This document shows positions 54,331 through 63,928 of a stretch of 64,000 bases of DNA, piece by piece. Each line of letters begins with the position of its first letter. Within the stretch, counting starts at the first letter, position 1. A model generated the notes under the pieces. It saw only the letters and a list, made by a program, of their open reading frames with translations, was not told where the DNA came from and did no database searches. Source of the DNA: Flavobacterium frigoritolerans (GTDB lineage Bacteria; Bacteroidota; Bacteroidia; Flavobacteriales; Flavobacteriaceae); assembly GCF_025847275.1 (NCBI RefSeq), contig NZ_JAOZEV010000002.1, positions 62,001 to 126,000 of the forward strand, in the 5' to 3' direction. The translations under genes were made by a program, and so were the position numbers.

Positions 54331-54971
54331 TATTTTATTTTTTTTATAATTCGAAGTCTATATCTTATTGCGGTAATTATTTTATAATATCCAAAATTTA
54401 ACTTTTGTAATAGATTTGGATTTGTGAAAATTAGCTGAAGCCCACCACTCCAATCAGTTGATGGAAATGGTCCATAATCAGGATTTTTATAATTTGAAAT
54501 TAACCTAACATACAGACTATTTGGAAAACTATTTTTTATTAATTCCAATTGAGGAATCCTATCACCTTCAATTACAATAATCCCTCTATTTGAAATGCTT
54601 TTTTTTACTAGTAATAAATTTTCATCTTTACCATCAACTATTATTAAATCAAACTTTTTAGTTGTGAGAACTTTACTTAAAGAATCAACTATTTTTACTT
54701 TATCAAAATTATTTTTTAAATATTTAGGTAATGCATTCAAGCAAAAATCATTTGATTCTGTTCCAATATAATTTATTTTTTTATCTGAATATTCTAAAAT
54801 ACAATAAGAAATGGAGCCTATGCCTAGCCCTAACTCGAGAATATTATCTATTTTATAATTCTCTAGAATATCAACTATCTTTTTTAATGCAAACTCAGAA
54901 GCTATATGCTGATTTCCTTCTAAACTTGAAAAATATTTATAAGTTTCAATAGCAATGTCTTGCTTTCCCAT
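54330..54971 (-). CDS. Class I SAM-dependent methyltransferase-like protein
   Basis: A 213-residue Rossmann-fold protein. The SAM motif I is NILELGLGIGSISYCIL, motif II-like YIGTESNDFC, and KFDLIIVDG follows. Closing residues are basic (YRLRIIKKIK). This fits a small sugar O- or N-methyltransferase, although specificity is not visible. It lies between neuA and the amidotransferase gene, overlapping the latter by one base. Confidence 0.72.
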   Translation of the reverse strand: MGKQDIAIETYKYFSSLEGNQHIASEFALKKIVDILENYKIDNILELGLGIGSISYCILEYSDKKINYIGTESNDFCLNALPKYLKNNFDKVKIVDSLSKVLTTKKFDLIIVDGKDENLLLVKKSISNRGIIVIEGDRIPQLELIKNSFPNSLYVRLISNYKNPDYGPFPSTDWSGGLQLIFTNPNLLQKLNFGYYKIITAIRYRLRIIKKIK

Positions 54972-54980
54972 ATTAATTAA

Positions 54981-55679
54981 TCAATTAATTATTTTTTTAC
55001 TTATTTCAAGAACTTTTTCCCAATCTTCTAATGTATCAATATTGACATAAAATTCAGATTGTGATTCAATGAAAGTAGTATTTTTTCCGTACAAAGAATG
55101 CTCTTCTAAAAGCACTTTTGTTTTGGTAATATAAATACTTCCATCTCTGTGATAAGCAATAGGAAGTTCCTGTCTACGACTGATAATTTCCGTTTCACCT
55201 GTCGCAATTTTTAGATTTCCCTGTTTATTTACTTCAAATGTCCAATGTGGATTATATTCGTGCGGAACTCTTTGAACAGAAACCAAAGAGTCTGAATCCT
55301 TCTCTATAAATTTTTTGATGGCATTATCCAAAAACTCAAGTGTCCTAAATGGAGTAGTCACTTGCAAAAGACAAACAGCATCAAAGAAAATATTTTGACT
55401 CTCGTACCACCTCAAAGCATGGATAATTACATCAATTGTCGGACTATTATCCTGTGCCAATGTAATTGGTCTAATAAACGGTACTTTTATTCCTAGACTT
55501 TTTGCTACTTCTATAATTTGTTCATCCTCAGTCGAAACGATAACTTCTGTCAAAAATTTGGATTGTAAAGCGATTTCCGAGGTATACGCCAATAATGGTT
55601 TATCGTTTAATAATTTAATATTTTTACCTGGAACGCCTTTGGAACCTCCACGAGCTGGAATTATGGCCAAAATTTTCAT
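54981..55679 (-). CDS. neuA: CMP-nonulosonate cytidylyltransferase
   Basis: Activates a nonulosonic acid with CTP to the CMP-sugar. The 232 residues have the family P-loop-like IIPARGGSKGVPGKNIK, then KPLLAYTSE and LLQVTTPFRT. NeuA, LegF and PseF homologues cannot be split by eye. One base separates it from neuC. Last step of the neuB-neuC-neuA cassette. Confidence 0.9.
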   Translation of the reverse strand: MKILAIIPARGGSKGVPGKNIKLLNDKPLLAYTSEIALQSKFLTEVIVSTEDEQIIEVAKSLGIKVPFIRPITLAQDNSPTIDVIIHALRWYESQNIFFDAVCLLQVTTPFRTLEFLDNAIKKFIEKDSDSLVSVQRVPHEYNPHWTFEVNKQGNLKIATGETEIISRRQELPIAYHRDGSIYITKTKVLLEEHSLYGKNTTFIESQSEFYVNIDTLEDWEKVLEISKKIIN

Positions 55680-55680
55680 C

Positions 55681-56838
55681 TTAATACATAATGGTTTTAT
55701 GAAACTGCAAAGGCAATTCTGCTAGCTTTACTGCAATTTGTAAACCTGCTTTTCCATCTCCGTAAATAGACGATGAAATCGTTTTTCCTTTTTGCACTGA
55801 ATCTATAATTGCTACTTCTATTTGCTCTTGTAAATAATCTACATCTACGCTATTTCCTCCACGGTCTCTCCTGTTTTGGCGTGAACCAATATTAATTACA
55901 GGAACTCCCAAGAAAGCACATTCTCGGATCCCTACACTAGAATTTCCTATCAAGCAATCGCTATGTTGCAACAATTCTAAGAAATCTTTTCCTTCCATAT
56001 TCTTGAAAAAATGAACATTCGGCAACTGGTGCTGCTCTCTAAAAGCACGAATCCCTGTTGATGTTCCGTCTGCTCCAGCATCCACATTAGGCCAAAACCA
56101 AAGTGTAGGCTTATCTAATTTATAAATAGCTTCTAGAGTAGCTTCTATATGCTTTCGAGAATCTTTATATTCTGTCGTAACTGGATGTTGCATAACTACC
56201 AAATAACCTTGAGATAAATCAGGTTTTGCACCTACACCACCGTATTTTTCATAAGGATCAAATGGAAGGATTTTGCTCTTAATAATTTCCTCCGCCAGAT
56301 CAATAGACGGACAACCTGTATTAAAAACCATCGTTGGGTCTTCTCCTAATTTAATAACTCTTTCTTTTGCACTCTCTGAAGCTACAAAATGATAATCCGA
56401 TAACTTCGTGATAGCGTGACGCACTTTTTCGTCAATATTCCCAGTAACTTCTCCACCTTGAATGTGCGCTAAAGGAATATTCATATAAGAAGCGGCAATA
56501 GCAGTTGCCATAGTTTCAAATCTATCGGCAACAGTAACCACAATATCTGGTTTTAGATTGTCAAAAACAGTTGATAATTCCAAAATTCCGATTCCTGTAG
56601 TTTTGGCTGCGGCAGTCAAATTTTCTCCTTCTAGCACATTAAAAACTTTTGCAGCAATTACAAAACCATCTTTTTCAATATAATTTACGGCAGAACCATA
56701 TCGATCTAACAACGCCGAAGCAGCCACTACCAATAGCAATTCTAAATCGGGATGTTCTTGAATAGCGGATAATACTGTTTTCACTCGACTGTAAGAAGGT
56801 CGTGCAGTAATCACGACCGCTATTTTTCTTTTTGGCAT
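55681..56838 (-). CDS. neuC: UDP-N-acetylglucosamine 2-epimerase, hydrolysing
   Basis: Converts UDP-GlcNAc (or a derivative, if LegG-like) to the free N-acetylmannosamine-type sugar and UDP, feeding NeuB. The 385 residues show VVITARPSYSRVKTVL at the start, PDIVVTVADRFETMA, HIQGGEVTG and GNSSVGIRECAFLGVPVINIG. This is the hydrolysing (NeuC) branch, distinct from WecB at 60853. A remnant of a second NeuC-type gene lies at 51850-52159. Confidence 0.9.
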   Translation of the reverse strand: MPKRKIAVVITARPSYSRVKTVLSAIQEHPDLELLLVVAASALLDRYGSAVNYIEKDGFVIAAKVFNVLEGENLTAAAKTTGIGILELSTVFDNLKPDIVVTVADRFETMATAIAASYMNIPLAHIQGGEVTGNIDEKVRHAITKLSDYHFVASESAKERVIKLGEDPTMVFNTGCPSIDLAEEIIKSKILPFDPYEKYGGVGAKPDLSQGYLVVMQHPVTTEYKDSRKHIEATLEAIYKLDKPTLWFWPNVDAGADGTSTGIRAFREQHQLPNVHFFKNMEGKDFLELLQHSDCLIGNSSVGIRECAFLGVPVINIGSRQNRRDRGGNSVDVDYLQEQIEVAIIDSVQKGKTISSSIYGDGKAGLQIAVKLAELPLQFHKTIMY

Positions 56839-56945
56839 TTTAATTTTATTATACTTGGTACGAAATTAGGTAAATATGGCGAAAGGTAAACTGTTATTAT
56901 TATTTTTCCTTTTTAGTTTTAAACTTTGACAAAATTAAAATATTT

Positions 56946-57962
56946 TTATAGTAAATCTGTCTCATTTAAAAAACTCCATTGTTTCAAATCCTTATTTAAG
57001 GTTTTTCCAATTATTCTTTCAAAACTAGAAGCATCTATTCCAAAACCTTTTGGCTTTTTGGACTCTAAATCATCAAAAGTTAGAATATGATTTTTAGGTA
57101 AATCTCTATTTACTGCCAATGATTTTTCAAAAATTTGCTTAAGCGAAGAAAAAGCTTCATTACTATTTTTATCAATACTATTTGAAAGTGCAGTAGCTAT
57201 ATTTCTAATAGCAATTACCAAATCCTTAGTTTCTGAAATAGTCAACGAAGACCTAGAATCTGGTCCGAAAATCTGTCTATCAAAAACAACATGAAATTCG
57301 AGAATACTCGCTCCCAAAGTAGTTGCAGCTATACAAGTTTCTTTTTTTGCTGAATGATCAGAAAAACCAATAGGTACATTATAGCGATTTTTCAATTCCT
57401 GGATTACATTTAAACCATATTGTTCAGGCTGCGTAGGATAAGCAGTAGTGCATTGCAAAATAGAAAAATCGATATTCCTTTCTTTCAAAAATGCAACTGT
57501 TTTATCTAATTCTTCATAAGAACTCATCCCAGAAGACAAAATTAAAGGCTTTTTTGTTTGGGCAATTTTTTCCAAAATCAAGAAATTATTCACTTCACCA
57601 GAACCTATTTTGTATTGCTCCACTCCTATTTCTTCAAGCCAATCAATTGCTAAATTACTAAAGGGAGAACAAATAAAATCTAAACCAACTTCGTCGCAAT
57701 GTTTTTTTATTTCTTTCCATTGTTTTAAAGAAAAACCCATCCGTTTCCAATAATCAAATCTTGTCTCATCTTCTAATGAAAACTTTACACGAAAAGGCTC
57801 ATATTCGCTACTTTCCGCTTCTGCAATATGCATTTGAAACTTTACAGCATCAACGCCCGTTTTTGCAAGAGCATCAATATAAGAATACAAAATTCCTAAG
57901 CTACCTTCGTGCGCCTGACCGATTTCGGCAATAATATAAGGATATGATTTTCTGGTTGACAT
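56946..57962 (-). CDS. neuB: Nonulosonic acid synthase (NeuB family)
   Basis: Condenses phosphoenolpyruvate with a hexose (ManNAc for sialic acid, or a 6-deoxy analogue for legionaminic acid). The 338 residues form a TIM barrel (IIAEIGQAHEGSLG, DAVKFQMH, GLDFICSPFS, KIGSGE, LSSGMSS) and a C-terminal SAF antifreeze-like domain from about residue 277. The set neuB-neuC-neuA is enough for CMP-Neu5Ac, but legionaminate cannot be excluded. A 107-base gap follows before neuC. Confidence 0.92.
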   Translation of the reverse strand: MSTRKSYPYIIAEIGQAHEGSLGILYSYIDALAKTGVDAVKFQMHIAEAESSEYEPFRVKFSLEDETRFDYWKRMGFSLKQWKEIKKHCDEVGLDFICSPFSNLAIDWLEEIGVEQYKIGSGEVNNFLILEKIAQTKKPLILSSGMSSYEELDKTVAFLKERNIDFSILQCTTAYPTQPEQYGLNVIQELKNRYNVPIGFSDHSAKKETCIAATTLGASILEFHVVFDRQIFGPDSRSSLTISETKDLVIAIRNIATALSNSIDKNSNEAFSSLKQIFEKSLAVNRDLPKNHILTFDDLESKKPKGFGIDASSFERIIGKTLNKDLKQWSFLNETDLL

Positions 57963-57965
57963 AAT

Positions 57966-58877
57966 TTAATTATTTTCTGGTTTCCAATAAAGTCTTGTTT
58001 CTTCTAATTTTTGATACTTTTTATATTCTTGCATTGATAATCTATTGGAATTTTTTATGATTTTTGGAATTGAAACCAACAAATTACATATGGCTAATAT
58101 AATTGCTTTTAAAGCATTCAAATCACCTTTAAAAACTTTTAATTTAAGTTGCATCCAAATTGAATACACCAATCTTTTTGGAATAAAACTAACAGGGTAA
58201 AACAAAAAATATAAATACCATCCTGAACGTAGAGAACGCTGTAGACGAATAGCATAATCATTATTCTTCTTTCGCGACTTAATATCTACTCGATGATTAA
58301 CTAAAACAGCTGGTAGGTAATGTACTTCCCATTTTTTCTTAAATAGTTGATAGGAGGCAAAATCTTCTTCTCCATAAAAAATAAACCATTCTGGATAAGC
58401 AGGAATATCGCGCCAAGCTTTCATACGCCAAACGTGGGCACAGCCAACAAAACTTTTTACACGTGTTGGCTGATCATTTGAAAAAATGTTATTTGGACTT
58501 TCTTTTGACCAGAAAATTCTAAAACCGAGCAAACCTACTTCCTCATTTTTATTAAAATACTCTTCTATTATTTCTAATGGCTCATTAGTAACAAAATGCG
58601 CATCATCATCTAATGAAATAGAAAAATCTGTTTTCGCTTCGTTCAACATTTTATTTCTACAATACAAATATCCTTTAGATTCTTTATTCGTATGCAGAAT
58701 AATTTGAGGATAATTCTTTTTTAAAAAATCTGAAGTTCCATCGATTGATCCATCATCAAAAATAACGCAAACAACATTATCTCTATCTATTAAACTTTTA
58801 TTTTTTTGTAATGTAAAAGCTAAATCATCTTTACGATTTTTGGTAGTAATTAAGATTGAAAAACTAGAATTCACCAT
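57966..58877 (-). CDS. Glycosyltransferase family 2
   Basis: A 303-residue GT-A transferase with ILITTKNRKDDLAFTLQ, the nucleotide-binding VCVIFDDGSIDGTSDF and the metal motif SLDDDAHFV. The C-terminus has two hydrophobic segments (WYLYFLFYPVSFI) that suggest membrane contact. It is placed just before neuB in transcription order. Sugar unknown. Confidence 0.88.
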   Translation of the reverse strand: MVNSSFSILITTKNRKDDLAFTLQKNKSLIDRDNVVCVIFDDGSIDGTSDFLKKNYPQIILHTNKESKGYLYCRNKMLNEAKTDFSISLDDDAHFVTNEPLEIIEEYFNKNEEVGLLGFRIFWSKESPNNIFSNDQPTRVKSFVGCAHVWRMKAWRDIPAYPEWFIFYGEEDFASYQLFKKKWEVHYLPAVLVNHRVDIKSRKKNNDYAIRLQRSLRSGWYLYFLFYPVSFIPKRLVYSIWMQLKLKVFKGDLNALKAIILAICNLLVSIPKIIKNSNRLSMQEYKKYQKLEETRLYWKPENN

Positions 58878-60130
58878 TAATTAGTTGATAGTTTATTGAT
58901 TACTTCCTTTAAATATGTGGCTGATACATATTCTTCTAAATCTTTTCTGTCTAAATTTAAGCAGTCTGGATTTTGCTTCCATAATTGATATAGCTTTTCT
59001 ATTAATGAAGCGATTCTATCTACATCATCAACTTCTGAGCAAAACTCATAATCTTTCCCTAATAACCTTCTAGTTTCACTATAATAAGGAGATAAAGAAA
59101 GAATAGTTTTATTAGCCTCAACACAATGTGGAAACTTAGCTGGCAAAAAAGGACTGATTTCTCCTTTTGCTTCTAAAATAATATTGACTGATACATTTTT
59201 TTGTAAATGATAAACCTCATCAAAAGGTTTATTTCCAATATGAATAAAAATTTCAGAAATATTTTGTTTATAATTTTCAAGCATCTCTGTGTGGTACGAA
59301 GCATTTCCTAATAAAATAAGTCTTGATTCATTTCTTGCATTAGGATTTCTCTCTAAAAACATTCTAAATCCCTCTATCAAACCTTCTGGAGATCGCTGTT
59401 TCAGTAAATTTCCGGCATGCAGCAAATTGAATTTCGAAATATCAAAATAAGATGGAAAGACAGTATTTTGAACTTCATATTTTTCATTTTGATGTGGAAG
59501 AATAGTTCCCGTTTTATCGAAATTAGGAAAATAACTGCTCATCCATTCTTTTAATAATTGACTAGGAAAAGCACTGTATTTTGCTTTTTCTGATAATTCT
59601 CTAAAAAAAAGCTCTTTTTGATAATAGCTTGATTCTACCCAGTTATAAGGTCTCGGATAATAATGAAACGGATATGGATCATGTACATAAACTATCCATT
59701 TATGATGTAAATGTGGCAATTGAAGTACTGCATAATGTGATCTAAAACTCGCTCCCTTACTCAAAGTCAATACCAAATCAGACTGAAATAATGATTTTTT
59801 TAACGATTTACTAATACTTTTTGTATCGTTAAAAAAAGTAAATGAAAAACCAAATAACCGCTCAAAAAAAGGAGCTAGATTAATTTTTAAATTTCGGCTT
59901 AAAACGCGCTGTAACCTACTTAAAAAGTAAAAGACACTCCATTTTATTTCAGGAATAGCAATTGTTTTTATCCCTTTTAATTTAATATTTCTTAAAGTAT
60001 AATGATATACTAAAAGTTCAAAACCAGCTTCTTTTAAATTATTGATCAAAGCCACATTTGCTTTTGACCCGCTACTATCCTCTATATCAATAGAATCTAC
60101 AATAACTAAAATTTTTAATATATTTTTCAA
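58877..60130 (-). CDS. Glycosyltransferase, GT-B fold
   Basis: A 417-residue protein. It opens ILVIVDSIDIEDSSGSKANV and has a C-terminal donor domain with LLHAGNLLKQRSPEGLIEGF, followed by ILLGNASYHTEML. The E-x7-E-like region (EAKGEISPFLPAKFPHCVEA) is divergent from standard GT4. Probably a retaining hexosyltransferase in the locus. It overlaps the next gene by one base. Confidence 0.75.
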   Translation of the reverse strand: MKNILKILVIVDSIDIEDSSGSKANVALINNLKEAGFELLVYHYTLRNIKLKGIKTIAIPEIKWSVFYFLSRLQRVLSRNLKINLAPFFERLFGFSFTFFNDTKSISKSLKKSLFQSDLVLTLSKGASFRSHYAVLQLPHLHHKWIVYVHDPYPFHYYPRPYNWVESSYYQKELFFRELSEKAKYSAFPSQLLKEWMSSYFPNFDKTGTILPHQNEKYEVQNTVFPSYFDISKFNLLHAGNLLKQRSPEGLIEGFRMFLERNPNARNESRLILLGNASYHTEMLENYKQNISEIFIHIGNKPFDEVYHLQKNVSVNIILEAKGEISPFLPAKFPHCVEANKTILSLSPYYSETRRLLGKDYEFCSEVDDVDRIASLIEKLYQLWKQNPDCLNLDRKDLEEYVSATYLKEVINKLSTN

Positions 60131-60136
60131 GCAATT

Positions 60137-60850
60137 TTATTTAATGAACTTTTCGTTTATAAATAAGGCATCCGTTCTTGAGGCAAAGCCTTCATTAGTA
60201 TATTCAAAATCATAGAATCTAATCATCTTAAATCCGTTTTGAGAAAGATAATTAAATATATCACTAAATGAAGATTGACCGATATAATTTTCGTGAAAAA
60301 ATATTTCTACAAAAACAAACTGAACTTTATTTTGATTCATCATTTTGTTTGCTCCTTGCAAGACATTAAGTTCAAAGCCTTCTGTATCTGTCTTTAAAAG
60401 ATTAATGTATGGAATATCATTTTCACTACAATAATCGTCAACAGAAATAATATCTACAAAATAAGTATCAATTATTTCTGATTTTGTATAAGCCCTTTTA
60501 AGAAATGAATTTAAAGCACTCCAAGAATATTCATTAAATTCTAAAGAACCTTTTTCACAACCTACGGCTTTATTATTCAAAAACACATTTTCAACATTCC
60601 CATAGTCTTGAGTAATTCTTTTAAAACAATCTTTACTTGGCTCAAAACTATGTAAATATGAATTTGGAAATGTTTTTTTTACTTTGAATATTGTTTGTCC
60701 CAAATTTGCTCCAATGTCAAAAATAATTGGATTACTACCCAGTCGCGACTGAATTGCCAAAAATGGATTATCATTTAATAAATTATTTTTATTTATCTTG
60801 CTTATTTTATATCCTTTACGATATAAAAATTCTTTAAGTATTTTTTTCAT
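60137..60850 (-). CDS. FkbM family methyltransferase
   Basis: A 237-residue SAM-dependent O-methyltransferase. FDIGANLGQTIFKVKK is motif I, then YLHSFEPSKDCF, and the FkbM-specific INLLKTDTEGFELNVLQGA. It likely methylates a sugar hydroxyl of the glycan. It lies three bases after wecB and six before the next transferase gene. Confidence 0.88.
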   Translation of the reverse strand: MKKILKEFLYRKGYKISKINKNNLLNDNPFLAIQSRLGSNPIIFDIGANLGQTIFKVKKTFPNSYLHSFEPSKDCFKRITQDYGNVENVFLNNKAVGCEKGSLEFNEYSWSALNSFLKRAYTKSEIIDTYFVDIISVDDYCSENDIPYINLLKTDTEGFELNVLQGANKMMNQNKVQFVFVEIFFHENYIGQSSFSDIFNYLSQNGFKMIRFYDFEYTNEGFASRTDALFINEKFIK

Positions 60851-60852
60851 AT

Positions 60853-61989
60853 TTATTTAACGGATTTGCCGCTATAGATATTTTCATTGCAAAACATTAA
60901 ATAATCAACAATCTTTTTAGAAGTATCTCCATTTCCATAAGGGTTTTTTGATTTTTTAAATCCTTTAAAATCGTCTAAAATAAGTTGAATAGTATTTATA
61001 ATTTTATTTTTATCAGTTCCTACCAAGGTCGAAAACCCTGCCTTAACTCCTTCTGGTCTTTCAGAAACATCCCTAGTCACCAAAACAGGTTTACCTAATG
61101 ACGGAGCCTCTTCCTGAATTCCACCGGAATCTGTCACAATCAAAAAAGATTGCTGCATCAGCCAAATAAATACTGGATAAGAAACTGGCTGAATCAGAAG
61201 AATATTTTTTTTATTTGAAAGTAATTCAGAAACTATTCTTTTAACATTTGGGTTTAAATGAACTGGATAAACAATCGTAACATCTTCTCTTTCTGAAATT
61301 TTTAAAAGTGCTTCACACAGATTTCTTAAACCTGATTCAAAATTCTCTCTTCGATGTCCAGTTACTAAAACTATTCTTTTTTTACTTGGAATTTCTTTTT
61401 TTAATTTTTCAATTTCTGGATGATGATAATCTTTTTTTGATATCTTATTTATAGTCCATAATAATGCATCAATAACTGTATTACCAGTTTCAATAATACT
61501 TTTTGGGAGAATACCTTCGTTTAGTAAGTTTTGTGTTGCTTGAACTGTTGGAGTAAAATGAAAATCTACCAATCTACTGGTTAATTGTCTATTAATTTCT
61601 TCCGGAAACGGTGCCTTTTTATTATATGTTCGTAATCCTGCTTCTACATGACCTACTTTTATACCTAAATGAAATGCAGCCAAAGCAACCATTGAAGATG
61701 TTGTAGTATCTCCATGCACTAAAATTAAATCAGGCTTCTCTATTATTAAAACTTCGTCTATTTTACAAAGGATTTTAGCACTTAATTTATTCAAACTTTG
61801 ATTTGCCTGCATTAAATCGAGGTCATAATCTGGTACTATCTCAAAAAAATCCAAAACTTGATCTAGCATTTGTCGGTGTTGTGCCGTAACACAAACAATA
61901 ACTTCGAGTTGTTTACTTTTTAATTCATAATATAATGGAGCCATTTTAATAGCTTCTGGACGAGTACCAAAACAGAGAAGGATTTTCAT
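60853..61989 (-). CDS. wecB: UDP-N-acetylglucosamine 2-epimerase, non-hydrolysing
   Basis: Interconverts UDP-GlcNAc and UDP-ManNAc for incorporation of ManNAc-type sugars. The 378 residues start CFGTRPEAIKMAPLYYEL and hold VHGDTTTS, GHVEAGLRT, VTGHRRENF and TDSGGIQEEAPSLGKPVLV. This full WecB signature distinguishes it from the hydrolysing neuC in the same locus. It overlaps the upstream GT2 gene by four bases. Confidence 0.93.
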   Translation of the reverse strand: MKILLCFGTRPEAIKMAPLYYELKSKQLEVIVCVTAQHRQMLDQVLDFFEIVPDYDLDLMQANQSLNKLSAKILCKIDEVLIIEKPDLILVHGDTTTSSMVALAAFHLGIKVGHVEAGLRTYNKKAPFPEEINRQLTSRLVDFHFTPTVQATQNLLNEGILPKSIIETGNTVIDALLWTINKISKKDYHHPEIEKLKKEIPSKKRIVLVTGHRRENFESGLRNLCEALLKISEREDVTIVYPVHLNPNVKRIVSELLSNKKNILLIQPVSYPVFIWLMQQSFLIVTDSGGIQEEAPSLGKPVLVTRDVSERPEGVKAGFSTLVGTDKNKIINTIQLILDDFKGFKKSKNPYGNGDTSKKIVDYLMFCNENIYSGKSVK

Positions 61990-62912
61990 TTTTTAAGTCG
62001 TTTTTTTATTTTATAAACTGGAAGACGCAAAGAGTAAGAATGATAAAATAAACTCCATTTTAAACGTTTAAAAAAACTTAGATCTAAAACATTTTGTATT
62101 CGATTAAACAAATCATATTCTTTAAAACCAATAGAAAAAGTTACAAAATATTGAATTAATGGAGTTGTAAACAATTGTTTATCTTTTAAATTCTGAACGA
62201 CCAAAATAACCGCATCAGCCTGAGAAGCTCTCCTAATTGGATTATTCTGAAAAAACTCACCTGTATTTGAATTAGAATGTTTTCTTCCATAAAATAAACA
62301 TTTATTTATTGAAATACCCTTTATTCCTGTAGATACAATTCTGGAATACAATTCCCATTCTTCTGCAAACATCAAATGTTCTACAAATCGATTATTGACA
62401 AAACACTCTCTCTTCCACATTACCGCACAAGAATTAAATGGCAAATCATTATTTAGTATTCTTCCCACATCATTAACATCGATTTTAAATGATGTATATT
62501 TTTTAGAATAATCAAAATTATAGTCAAATTCATTAAAAAAAACTTCTCTCTGATATCTACAAAATGAAGCTTCATTTTTATTTAATTCCGTAACACATAA
62601 TTCTAAATTTTGCGGATGAACAATATCATCATCATCAAAGAAGATAATATACTCCCCTTTAGCCATATCCATACCGTAATTACGGCAACCCGGCAACCCT
62701 TTTCCATATTGATTTGGCCGTTTAAAAAATTTAAAACGTAAATCTAAATCTAAAATAGGACTGATTACTTCTAATGTATTGTCTGTTCCTCCATCATCAA
62801 TAATTAAACATTCCCATTTTTTTAAAGTTTGATTTTGAATTGAAACTAGTGTTTCCAGAATAAAATGACTTCTGTTGTAAGTTGCCATTACTATAGTTAC
62901 TATAGGTTTCAT
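61986..62912 (-). CDS. Glycosyltransferase family 2
   Basis: A 308-residue GT-A transferase with TIVMATYNRSHFILETL, CLIIDDGGTDNTLEV and the metal motif FFDDDDIVHP. The end is basic, which suggests peripheral membrane binding. ATGA overlap on both sides. Sugar unknown. Confidence 0.9.
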   Translation of the reverse strand: MKPIVTIVMATYNRSHFILETLVSIQNQTLKKWECLIIDDGGTDNTLEVISPILDLDLRFKFFKRPNQYGKGLPGCRNYGMDMAKGEYIIFFDDDDIVHPQNLELCVTELNKNEASFCRYQREVFFNEFDYNFDYSKKYTSFKIDVNDVGRILNNDLPFNSCAVMWKRECFVNNRFVEHLMFAEEWELYSRIVSTGIKGISINKCLFYGRKHSNSNTGEFFQNNPIRRASQADAVILVVQNLKDKQLFTTPLIQYFVTFSIGFKEYDLFNRIQNVLDLSFFKRLKWSLFYHSYSLRLPVYKIKKRLKK

Positions 62913-63928
62913 TTAAAAAAAGAGTACTTAATTAATATTTTAAAATCGTTCTTATTCAACAAATAAAAATAATTTCTTAAAATAAAAAAACAATGTATTT
63001 TAATTTTTCTAGGATTAAAATCTAATACCATCAACATAATAATCTTATCCAGAAAAGCCCTTCCTATTGCTCTTTTATTTAAAAAAAATTTATTACTATA
63101 AAGATTTTCCTGAAACTTTTTAATATAAAGATGATTCTTTATAATCCAATCGAATGGAATTTTTTCATACGTTAAAATTTTAGTTTGCAACTCAGAAAAA
63201 ATTTCAAAATGATCCTCTGAAAAGTTTTTTGAAAATTCGTAATACATCTTAGCAATATTCTCCTGCCAAAGTAATTTCTTATCATCAAAAACAGCTATCT
63301 GATTGGACAAACTATCTTCATGAGTTCTATAACTATATAAAAATTCATCTAACTTATAATATTTGCTATGTAAAATCGCACGTAACCAAAAATCATAATC
63401 TTCAACTAAAAAGAAACTTTCATTATAGCCTTTGTTTTTTTCAAAAACTTCTTTCTTATATAAAAAACAACATCCAATAACATTCCCGAAAATTATATTT
63501 TCAAACTCTAATAACCGAACCTCTTTTCTAATATTACCGAAATTATCAATAAGACAGAAATTACTATAAACTACATCCGCATTATTTTTTAGCAATGCAT
63601 TTAAAAGCTCTTCAATTGCATTTAACTTGTAAAGATTATCATCGCTTGTCCAAGTTATAAAATCACCTTTTGCCTCTCTATGACCAATATTTAAACTTGC
63701 TGGTAGTTTTTTATTTTCAGTATTATTTAGAATTTTAATTCTATCATCAAATTCAGCATATTGATTTACAATTGATAATGTCGAATCTGTAGAACAGTCA
63801 TTTACAACAATTAATTCGATATTTTTATGAGTTTGTTGCAAGCAACTTTCAATTGATAGTGAAATATACTTTTCACCATTATAAACAGGAAGTATAATAC
63901 TTACCAATCGATTATTTAATTCACTCAT
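62909..63928 (-). CDS. Glycosyltransferase family 2
   Basis: A 339-residue GT-A transferase: SIILPVYNGEKYISLSIE, ELIVVNDCSTDSTL and TWTSDDNLYK as the metal-binding region. The C-terminal ~130 residues are helical and hydrophobic in part. Its ATG overlaps the stop of a gene that runs off the right edge (ATGA). Sugar unknown. Confidence 0.9.
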   Translation of the reverse strand: MSELNNRLVSIILPVYNGEKYISLSIESCLQQTHKNIELIVVNDCSTDSTLSIVNQYAEFDDRIKILNNTENKKLPASLNIGHREAKGDFITWTSDDNLYKLNAIEELLNALLKNNADVVYSNFCLIDNFGNIRKEVRLLEFENIIFGNVIGCCFLYKKEVFEKNKGYNESFFLVEDYDFWLRAILHSKYYKLDEFLYSYRTHEDSLSNQIAVFDDKKLLWQENIAKMYYEFSKNFSEDHFEIFSELQTKILTYEKIPFDWIIKNHLYIKKFQENLYSNKFFLNKRAIGRAFLDKIIMLMVLDFNPRKIKIHCFFILRNYFYLLNKNDFKILIKYSFFK

